A stretch of 64,000 bases of DNA from Blepharisma stoltei (Eukaryota > Ciliophora > Heterotrichea > Heterotrichida > Blepharismidae). Below, piece by piece: positions 55,989 to 64,000 of the stretch. The notes under the pieces were generated by a model that made no database searches, was not told where the DNA came from, and was given only the letters and a program-made list of their open reading frames with translations. Where the stretch lies: contig CAJZBQ010000035.1 in the NCBI GenBank assembly GCA_914767885.1, positions 1 to 64,000 on the forward strand, in the 5' to 3' direction. Every line of letters starts with the position of its first letter. Positions within the stretch are counted from its first letter, which is position 1. Both the position numbers and the translations under genes were made by a program.

Positions 55989-57664
55989 TTAAATGTTCTT
56001 AATCTGAGAAATCAATGGCTGGCTTGCCCCATGACCTTTATAGTCACTAATAGGGAACACCACCCAGTTAACGAAAGCCAAAATGATCATTTCGACACAG
56101 AGAAGTAAATTTGACGTATAAATGGTTACGTATTTTACTGAATCGTCGTCTGTGGTGTCTGCTATTAGTCCGTATGAGGCTGCAAGGCCTATGATAGAAG
56201 GTTGGATTTGGGTGACCATAAATGCATATTCAATAACCTTGAACTTTGGTGTCATATTGAGATTTTTAAGCTCTTTGACTTCTTGGTGCTTGATTTTTTG
56301 ATTTTTCCTGATAAAGAAATTAGCATTATTTTTTTTCGAAAAATTTAAACAGTTTTTTCATTAAATTTTTTTTGTAAATTGCTATTAGGCAAGTACCAAA
56401 TAGGGTAAATGGCATTTAGCCGGCTTCCTTGGTGACTTTCATGAACATCATCATGAAGTACATGGCGTAAATTGAGGTTACGATTTTTGCATAGTTAATA
56501 TAAACGTAGCCGTATTGGAAATCAGATGATCCATAATGCAGGTAATCAGTGCTAAATCCGTATAGAAGAATGCACGAAGCTACTGCTGACAGCAAGAAGG
56601 TGAGGCCGTATTGTATCATAGCCCATTTTACTCTCCATAAGAAGCTGTGGACGTGCTTTGGGGTTTCTAAGCTTATAGAGCCGAAGCAAGGACACTTGTG
56701 CTTGACCTTTTCGACTGAGGAGACTGCGACGTCAACTTTCATTGGGTCATAATGAGAGCCTGTACTATCACTTTGCCATCCTAACATTCTTATAGTGTAC
56801 TCCACAAACACGTAAACAATGAGAGCTTTCATTACAGAGATTACGGTGATTAATTAGACATTTGATGTGTCTAGAGGTAGAAATTCCAAACCAAGCTATA
56901 TATCTCACTGGCGCGTTTGCCGTCGCACTGTCCGACTCAGCTCCTGTACATCTTTGCCATGGGCTACCTTCTTCAGTTGTGTTGAGTGGAAAACCTTGAG
57001 CTTTTTAAATGCACAAGGAGTAGATGTGGCTAGAAGTTAAACCAAGGTCAGTGCTGAATATCTCTAGCTCCCCCTCTGTGAACGAACAAACCATTGGAGA
57101 AATCCAGCGAACTAAAATTTTAAGATAAAAATGTTTTTTTATAAAAAAAATATTCTGATATAAGAGTGATAACTAATTAAATTTTTGATCTAATTCTGTT
57201 TAATTTGAACAACAACTTGCATTTTAAAATATAAGCTTTGTAGATTAAATTAATTTTTACTTTTCAATTTTACTAAAATGATTATTTAAATTTCAACCTA
57301 AAAAATAACACCCTCCGTAAGCGAACAAATTTATTTTATTCGAGAGTAATCCCAAAATAAAATTCCATGAGTAAGCATTCTTTCGAACCGAATATTATTT
57401 ATTTATGAGAGCTTTCATTACATCAGCAGCAACTTCAAGCAATCCTATAGCAGAGCCTACAATGACTATAGCCCAGCAAGGCCAGCCTACAAGCATTGGG
57501 CCAAGAAGAATCACGTTGAGCCATTTTTGAGCCTCTCTGTAATGAGGGTTTTTATTGTTTACCCAAATGTGCCGTAATGAGATAAAAGATGCAATGAGGA
57601 GAGTTATGCCGGAGACCCAGATTGCACCACCAATGCCGATATCTCTTTGGTTGTAATCGACCAT
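55989..57664 (-). CDS. TMEM184/OST-alpha-like (DUF300) multi-pass membrane protein
   Basis: Exon 1 (57664 to 57422/57405) has two helices and reads ISLRHIWVNNKNPHYREAQK and IGLLEVAADVMKALI. After the retroposon insertion it continues VYVFVEYTIRMLGWQSD, then VKWAMIQYGLTFLLSAVASC and AMYFMMMFMKVTKEAG. A gap at about 56410-56330 precedes FKVIEYAFMVTQIQPSIIGL to TAA 55989. The RH...NP...Q and YxMMFxxxTKE motifs and the helix order fit the solute-transport (DUF300) family. The second gap is probably an IES, but its exact ends are unresolved. Confidence 0.68.
56836..57421. mobile_element. Retroposon-like insertion with 17-bp duplication, nested family B element
   Basis: ATGAGAGCTTTCATTAC occurs perfectly at 56819-56835 and 57405-57421. 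Collapsing the copies gives AADVMKALIVYVFVEYTIRM in frame. The 569-bp insert shares GTGTCTAG, GGCGCG, CTCAGCTCCTG and the right end (ATTCCATGAG...TCGAACCGAAT) with the insertion in the Myb gene at 61844. A family B element (about 57064-57355, GTGAACGAACAAACCATTGG) is nested inside it. Confidence 0.88.
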
Positions 57665-58443
57665 TTTATAAGCTAATAAAATATAGGGGTTTTTATCAAT
57701 ACATTTGATTAATTTTATGATAGGGCTAATTAAATGAGAAAAAATAAATTTTGGCTTATTGATAAAATGATATTATGAGGATGCACATTATGGTACGGTA
57801 TAGCAGAAAATCAATTTATGAGAAAAATTTAATAAAAGACTAGGCTTCTTTATTTATATAAAATGTGCTTTAGTCTTGCTAATAAAATCGAAGCACTTAT
57901 AAGCATAGAATCAAAGTGTTTCTTAAACAGTTTTAATGGTAATTGACATATTAATAATTACTCTAAAAATAGCAGTGAAGATTATAAGTCATTTTCCACT
58001 CAATAATCTTAAATTGCTCTTTATTACTAGTTTATAAATCTTCAAAAATTATTTATCTTTATGCAAAATAGTCCAAATCAGGCTTCAGCGAAACATCTTT
58101 TAAAACTGTTTTCTAAAGCACCAAATGTGAAGGCTTGCCTTAAAAATCTATTAAATTTCTCCTTACAAAGATCACCTTATATTTTCCATAAATTATTTAA
58201 CCACTCAAAGTTTTGTTCCATCTCTTCTGGATAATCCTCCTAGACTCTGCCATTTATAACCTGGCTAAAAATCCATAAATATAAAATGATGAACTAAATG
58301 AACGCTTTCTGAACAGTGAAGTGAAATTTCCTCTGATTTTTATCTATCTTCTATGATGAATTCTTTAATCTGTCAATCCACTGATTATTGATGCAAATTT
58401 ATTCTGATTTATTACTAAATATTAATATTTATAACTAAATGAA
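57665..58443. other. Intergenic region, nothing recognised
   Basis: About 0.8 kb of AT-rich sequence with no convincing frame in either strand. Confidence 0.5.
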
Positions 58444-59740
58444 TTACATCCTAATGCTTCCACACATCATACAATACCGCGCTCTCAGCGGCACATTTGC
58501 ATCACAATGCTGACATATAGCAGTCGTCTCTTTTAACCTTTGCGTCGACTGTGACCGATTGCTTGCCAAATGCGTATGAGAAGAATGGCGGCTTAAGTCC
58601 CTTGATCCTGGGTAATATTCCGGCTTTTCCAGCGTCTTTATCGTCCTGCTTGGCTTCAGCTCTCTTTCTTTATATGTTCTCTGTTTAGTCGTTTTTGCTT
58701 TCGGTGTAAACATTTTTTGGCTTGTATCACTTCCATCTAGATAGGACAATTTTGTAATAACAGCATCATTCTCGATTAAAGGGAACAAATGGCCTTGGTC
58801 AAATCTTTTTATTCTGTATGAGGTGTGGATATTTGGAGTATATAAGATATCTTGGTTGTTTACAGCACTTATAGACTCGACATCGAGGGTTTCGTTAAGC
58901 ACGATTCGAGGCTCTGAGCTTTCGATAACAAAAGATCGGTTTTTGGCGCCGAGGCTTTTAGTCCTTATTGTTAATTCTTTGTCTTTTTTTATGCTGGGAA
59001 ACCGGTTTTTTCTTAATACAGTTGGAGGCGGCTTAGGCTTGTTTATGATATCTTTGCACTTTTCTATATGTTTTTCAGCTTGGATAGGGCCGAATTTCCG
59101 ACTGCAGTGTGGACAAGTGATGTAGTTTTCATAAGTTGAGTCACTTTCTGATGAAAGCTGCAGATTTTTCAGCAATTCTAAATGCTGTTTTTGCCATTTT
59201 GAGTTGGGATATTGAAGTTTTAAAGAATATCTACTAACTGAATGTGACCTTTCTGTAAATTCATACACATTTGGAAGCCTCTGCTTAGTCATATTAAATA
59301 GCGGTCTTTTTCTCGAAGCCAGTTCACAAGCTTGCTGATGTTTCTCAATCCTCTCAGCCATAAACTTCCTTTTGCAATATTTGCATGTATGTCTTAAATC
59401 GTCTCCACTTTCTTCAATAATGATATTCTCTTATAATTATCTATTTTACTATATAAAAATTTTAAAAAAATAGCGAAAATTCATTGTAATTTTTTATATT
59501 TAAAGAGTCTTTATTCCTTTCTTCACACAATTGTGAATGAATAAGCAAAGAAGAAACTATAACAGTTTGGTGGCATCGAGAACATTTTACTTCACTTGGG
59601 GTATATAATTGTGGACCTTCAGGGTGGTGTTTTCTCAAGTGAAAAAGAATGGTAGAAGAGCTGAATTCTCGTTGGCTGTATAAAGAATACCATTGCTCAC
59701 ATTTTACACTGATGGGGCGGGAGGTATCACAAAAATCCAT
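58444..59740 (-). CDS. C2HC zinc-finger protein (ZC2HC1-like)
   Basis: The N-terminal exon (59740 to about 59480) reads VKCSRCHQTVIVSSLLIHSQ with a C-x2-C...H...C pattern. The second part (about 59430 on) has CKYCKRKFMAERIEKHQQAC and then CPHCSRKFGPIQAEKHIEKC, textbook ZC2HC fingers. The protein ends in a zinc-ribbon-like CQHCDANVPLRARYCMMCGS. An AT-rich gap at about 59480-59430 contains stops and is probably an IES plus or minus an intron; the junction was not resolved. The middle is basic and Ser/Thr-rich. ZC2HC proteins are often ciliary; the role here is unknown. Confidence 0.78.
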
Positions 59741-59975
59741 AAAATTGAAATTTAGTAAAAGTGGGTTAAATTTTATAAGTAAAGAGAAATGAAGAATTTT
59801 TGTTGATAAGGATATAGGACGGTGCAGATTTTTTTAATAATATGCGTGAAGGCCTGATCTCTATATTTAAAATGTGCAGAACTAATAAAAATCAAGGTCC
59901 TATGTAGAAAAAGTGATAAGAAAAATAAGTTTTTTTGCATTAAATTATGGTAATTATTGTGATGGGTTTTTTTAG

Positions 59976-60846
59976 TTATACAATAGGCGATTTTGACCTT
60001 CCGAAAATACGGTTTAATAGGTTGTCTTTGCAAGGGTTCCAAAAATGTTCGGTTTTTGTAATTCACTGCTTTTTGTTGCTTTGTGGCATACTGAAAATTG
60101 TATCTACTTGTGGGGATAGGCACCTTAATCTTTCGTAAATGTCACTGTCAAACCTTCCTTTAACCTTTTGGCTTTGCCCTGCGTACTCTCTGTGGCAGGT
60201 TTTTGACCTTTTATGATGATCCTTTCCGTCTAGAATTTCGCTTTGGGTTCATATTTTCTGATGGCAAATTGGTCTTGTCCTGCTGTTATCCCTTGAGATA
60301 GGCTCTTTTGGGACTTTTAAGTCAATTTTTGCTGAGTGAGGGACTGCAAGTTTTCTGTGAACCACGTTGACTGTTTTTTTGGCTCTTACGGGGGTGTTTA
60401 TTATTTGGGATTCGAGATCTGCATATATAGCTTGGGGAGGCTTTTAGCCTTTCCTTAGAGTGTATCGCTCTTTGGCTTACTACCCACACTAATAAGCTTG
60501 GCTTAATAAATAAATGCCTAAAGACTGCGCTAGGGCTAAAAGCCTACCTAAGCTATACGTGAATCGGCTGAGGCAAAGTTGAAATTTCTTCTGGGTTGGA
60601 CTCTATTAAAAGTGTCGGTAAATTTACAGTGAAAGTTTTCTTTTTCTTGTGGGATGCTTTCTCTACCAGAGATGGAGAATTACTTATTATTTTTTTGCAA
60701 ATTCCTGGAGGTTTTGCGTCAAAGCTTAACGAATTGTGAGAAGAAAATGCACTGGTCGTGGACGATATAGATTTGTGTTTTGGAAAGAGCTGATTGCATT
60801 GGGAAAATAGGTTTTCTTTGGATAGAATTATGTCTGAAGATTTCAT
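59976..60846 (-). CDS. Hypothetical Ser/Lys-rich protein
   Basis: Exon 1 (60846-60554) begins MKSSDIILSKENLFSQCNQL. After a 130-bp IES exon 2 continues QPIHVYADLESQIINTPVRA and runs to TAA at 59976-59978. TGA is Trp (HQKIWTQSE, KKQWITKTEH). The C-terminal part has HREYAGQSQKVKGRFDSDIY and TKTEHFWNPCKDNLLNR. No domain recognised. Confidence 0.72.
60424..60553. mobile_element. 130-bp TIR IES in hypothetical gene
   Basis: On the minus strand the ends are TATAGCTTAGGTAGGCTTTT and AAAAGCCTCCCCAAGCTATA, inverted repeats of about 24 bp. Keeping TATA once joins GTA TA to T GCA GAT in frame. Confidence 0.88.
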
Positions 60847-61728
60847 GCCGTTATTGACGATGGACTTCTAATAAATTAAAAATGGAAATTTGAGGAAAAA
60901 TATCTAAAGAAATTGGCGTAAAATACAAAGACTATAAATAATATTTATTTTGCGTATAAAATTTTAAGAAAATTCTGGAATGTGCACAATATTTAAATTT
61001 TTGAGGTAAAGCTTAGCTTAATGTAAATCATATTAAAATCAGATAATTTTACAGCAGCTTCACAGTGCAGTAAGTTATATTAAAATTGTATTTTTATCAT
61101 TATGCAAAGAGGAATTTCAAACAAAGAATTTTGCATTGCGGACAAATATCCATTCATTGCTTTCAGCCTTGTATAATGAAATATGACTTCTCCAGTTATG
61201 TTCAGCAAATCTTAAAATTGATTAATTATACTTATTTACCAAGAATACCCCACTAAGTAGCATTTTTGGTTGGCCAGACAATAGTTGGCTTGCCAAATTC
61301 GTTGGCATGCCATATTTTCTGGCTAACCAATCTAATAATGGCGAAACCAAAAAATGCTGCTCAGTGGGCTATTCTTCGCAAACAGGTATACATATATTTT
61401 CGGCATTAATAAACAGTTTTTAATATTCCCTTTTTTCATGAGCTTTATCATTCGAATTAATATCTATAACTATTAATTTTTTCTTTATTTAGCATTTAAA
61501 AATACTGTAATAGAAACTTAAGATTTAATTCCGCTTTCACTATGAAAATTCAATATAAAGCAGTTCTATACTAAATCAGCCTAAAAATTCTAATTTAAAA
61601 CGGCTGGCATTTTTATAATCCATTTATAATATTTTATCCCAGGCTCTATAAATTATTTAAAAATATAATAAAATCCTTTAAAATGCCTTTAATGTTTTAA
61701 ATAGTGTATTACTATAAAACCTAGGAGA
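60847..61728. other. Intergenic region with one palindrome
   Basis: Divergent promoter space between the hypothetical gene and the Myb gene. Apart from the palindromic element at 61237-61388 nothing is recognised. Confidence 0.5.
61237..61388. mobile_element. Palindromic TA-bounded element, 152 bp
   Basis: AAGAATACCCCACTAAGTAG and its inverted partner TGCTCAGTGGGCTATTCTT end a long imperfect hairpin. Inner complementary blocks are TTGGTTGGCCAGA and TCTGGCTAACCAA. TA lies at both outer ends. Same style as the hairpin IESs in coding genes. Confidence 0.75.
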
Positions 61729-63256
61729 ATGCAGAACAGAAAAGCAAAAATTTGGGATGAAAAAGTAAAAGCCACATAGGACGACGAGTTTATTAAAACT
61801 CTTGTTGAAGAATTCGGAGACAAGAACTGGATAATAATTTCACTTACTTACTTACTTACTTAATTATCTGGTATTTAAGGTGTCTAGTGCCGCAGCCCAA
61901 AAGGGCCTATGGCAAAACTGATGACGTAGGCGAGCCATCTTGGCACGGGTCAGCCCCGTCCAAGCCTTCTATCAACTCCTGCTCCACCAGCCTTGCTGCA
62001 CGTCTCACCCGGCGCGATGCCGTTGCCCTTGTCGCTCGACTCAGCTCCTGCGCGTGTTCCGCCTAAGGGTCATCCTCCCGTGGGGATGTGCTGAGAGGTA
62101 AAAGCCCGAAATCTTGAGTGGACTGAGGAGTGGTTCCTCTGGTTATCCCCAGAGTTAAACCGCTATTGCTGTCCAGAAGTTCCCGAGTAAAAACCTAACC
62201 CTATAAATAAAAATTCCATGAGGGAGAGAAAATTAGCAAAGCTAATTTCTCTCGAACCGAATGCCATTTTATTTATGGATAATAATTTCACAAAAACTTG
62301 AGGAGCGTTACAACGTGAAAGGAAGGTAAGAAATATCTAGAACCGGCAAACAATGCAGAGAACGGTGGCATAACCACATAAATCCTAAAATAATTAAAGA
62401 AGCCTGGACAAAAGAAGAAGAGAAAACGCTGTTTGAGTATCAGAGAATATATGGGAATAAGTGATCTGAAATAGCAAGATACCTCCCAGGCAGATCAGAT
62501 AATTCAATAAAAAACCAGTTTTACAGTACTGTTAGAAAAAACCTGAGGAGATATAATAAAAGGAGACCACAAAGTGAAAGAATTGTAGGGAATGTTAAGC
62601 AAGTTTTGCAAAACCCTACTTATTATGCACTTTTAGCCACAAGTTCAGAAATTTCAAAAGTAAAAGCTTCAAAAAATGAGCAAATAAAACCAGAAATAAA
62701 GAAAAATGCTGAAAATTCTCCTTGCAAAGATGAAGTTTCAAATTCTTCAAAAATACCTGAAAATGCCCAAGATGAAACCCCTAATATTTTATGCTCACTT
62801 TACGAAGAGCCAAAAGAAAAAGCTCACATTAATAATACTCACCGCTACCAAATAGAAGTTACTAAGTCTGAAGAGGTAAAAACTGAGCCATCCGCTCCTG
62901 TCTACAACTTGGCAGACATTCAAGCTGAATTTTTATATAAAAAAACAACAATAGGCATGTTTAAATTCCCTGAAGATTTTCCAATTTGCAACTGAGATAG
63001 CCCAGATCCATTTGAGGGGGTATTTCTGCGAGGGGATTCTTTAGGAGGACTTCAAGAGCCTTGCCAAGACTTACAGCATTCAGACTCTTTACAAAGTTTA
63101 AAGAGATATGACTCATCCTCAGGTTGGAAATCTGATGTAAGTATGGATTTTTTAATGCAGCTTAGGGCATCTAGTTTAAATTCATACACACTTCCACCAT
63201 TTTCTCCGATGGATTCTTTTCAACATATAAACACGAATTCAAGAAACAATAATTAA
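61729..63256 (+). CDS. R2R3-type Myb DNA-binding protein
   Basis: A 15-nt intron (61765-61779, GTAAAAGCCACATAG) joins WDEK to DDEFIKTLVEEFG. The retroposon at 61844-62291 is removed to give NWIIISQKLEERYNVKGR. A second 15-nt intron (62326-62340, GTAAGAAATATCTAG) joins GR to TGKQCRERWHNHINPK. The second repeat reads WTKEEEKTLFEYQRIYGNKW and ARYLPGRSDNSIKNQFYS, with TGA as Trp. Both Myb helices with spaced Trp are clear, so it binds DNA, probably as a transcription factor. The C-terminal half is Ser/Glu/Lys-rich and ends at TAA 63254-63256. Confidence 0.9.
61844..62291. mobile_element. Retroposon-like insertion in Myb gene, 16-bp duplication
   Basis: TGGATAATAATTTCAC occurs perfectly at 61828-61843 and 62276-62291. 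The 432-bp insert starts with (CTTA)n, as a simple-repeat tail would. It is strongly GC-rich for this genome (GGCACGGGTCAGCCCCGTCC) and ends in a hairpin (GAGAAAATTAGC/GCTAATTTCTC) followed by TCGAACCGAAT. The last part matches the end of the 56836 insertion. Confidence 0.92.
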
Positions 63257-63278
63257 TATTATTTGTATTCATTTTAAC

Positions 63279-63728
63279 TTAAACATTACAAGCATATCCT
63301 CCTGCTTCATAATAAGAGCTAATAAGTATTGTGCTATTTTTTCTTATCATGCTTCTGGGATTTTTTATTAAAGTTGATAATTTTTTGTTGTCTGAATTTG
63401 GGTCAATTTCGACGATTCCTCCAGGGAGATTTTTAAAAAAGTGTATTATTTTTGGAGAAACTGCTAAATAAAGTTTGCTATTTTCTTCATCATACTTGAT
63501 TTTCCCGATAATTTCTTTTGTCTTGATTTTGTTTTTTTCAATAAAATTCCCTGTGCTATCTTTTGTGAATTTTTTCAAAAAATACGAACCATCATCGTCT
63601 TTAGAAGAAAAATAATAATTGTCAAATTGGTCTTTGACGATGCCAATTACAGAATTAAATAGTGTGAAATTCATTGGCTGGCAATCAGAATAAGAGTGCT
63701 TAAAAAATGTGCATTCGTAAAGCTGCAT
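63279..63728 (-). CDS. Hypothetical beta-propeller-like protein, 149 aa
   Basis: ATG at 63728, TAA at 63279. Repeated beta-strand-like phrases (IGIVKDQFDNYYFSSKDDDG; KIKYDEENSKLYLAVSPKII; GGIVEIDPNSDNKKLSTLIK) suggest propeller blades. No signal peptide. It may be part of a longer gene. Function unknown. Confidence 0.6.
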   Translation of the reverse strand: MQLYECTFFKHSYSDCQPMNFTLFNSVIGIVKDQFDNYYFSSKDDDGSYFLKKFTKDSTGNFIEKNKIKTKEIIGKIKYDEENSKLYLAVSPKIIHFFKNLPGGIVEIDPNSDNKKLSTLIKNPRSMIRKNSTILISSYYEAGGYACNV

Positions 63729-64000
63729 AACATTATTTGGCAGATGATTAGAATTGACTAACTCCCTAATCTTTATCGAACTGATCGCTATAGATTGATG
63801 ATGGGATTTTTAAAAAATAAATTAAATCGTTAATTAAAGTACTAGCCACAAGAGATAAAATATGCAATAAATTTTATTAAAATTAGAATTGCGTTGAGCT
63901 ATTATGTCGTATAATTTCTAATACTCATCACTATCAAATAAAGGTAGTTAGATTATAAATTAGGTTTAATTTTCCAATTTTAAGAAAACTTTAACTGAAT
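63729..64000. other. AT-rich end of window
   Basis: Nothing recognised. Confidence 0.4.

Overview
The window looks like the end of a germline (micronuclear) chromosome of a heterotrich ciliate, most likely Blepharisma. Four things seen in the sequence point there. (1) It begins with about 3.08 kb of CCCTAACA repeats, the heterotrich telomere unit. (2) In-frame TGA must be read as tryptophan in many conserved genes (kelch, WD40, F-box-like, SQOR, Myb), with TAA/TAG as stops. Blepharisma uses this code; Stentor, which shares the telomere unit, uses the standard one. (3) Six introns of only 15-16 nt (GT...AG) can be placed. (4) Reading frames are repeatedly broken by non-coding segments bounded by TA. 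In 18 cases, removing the segment and keeping one TA restores the exact frame, as expected of internal eliminated sequences (IESs).

Layout. 1-3079 telomere. 3080-5742 subtelomeric spacer with terminal-inverted-repeat (TIR) elements and gene remnants. 5743-13100: kelch protein, biotin-protein ligase, F-box-like protein and mitochondrial sulfide:quinone oxidoreductase (SQOR). 13834-19880: one very large minus-strand gene fusing WD40 repeats to an ion-transport domain, split by at least seven insertions. 20815-31990: hypothetical genes, three more kelch genes, a coiled-coil gene and a tandem F-box-like family with a dead copy. 32012-45817 (dense, conserved): kinesin, OEP61-like TPR/STI1 chaperone receptor, RAD23-like, katanin p60, LITAF-like, DDRGK1, WDR18/IPI3 and several unknowns. 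46222-55963: RING protein, DP (E2F partner), PP2C, Cys-rich GPI-anchored-type surface protein and sphingosine-kinase-like protein. 55989-63728: TMEM184/OST-alpha-like membrane protein, C2HC zinc-finger protein, unknowns, an R2R3 Myb factor and a small unknown.

Two kinds of insertion dominate. The first is TA-bounded IESs (41-585 bp). Many are palindromic MITE-like elements with C-rich ends (TTACTCCCCC) in three arm families: TTTAAATTGGAACAAA (A), TCCGTGAGCGAACAAAA (B) and CTCGAAGTTCGACCAAG (C). The second is SINE/retroposon-like segments of roughly 320-590 bp, relatively GC-rich, flanked by 10-17 bp target-site duplications. Five lie inside otherwise intact coding sequence, and collapsing the two duplicate copies to one restores the protein exactly. 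Nearly all duplications contain a TA. That suggests a TA-dependent excision machinery could remove a retroposon without a scar, by exchange between matching TAs in the duplicated target site. This is the most interesting idea in the window.

Several apparent one-base frameshifts fall in or beside homopolymers and may be assembly errors. All function calls rest on motif recognition by eye; no database search was run.
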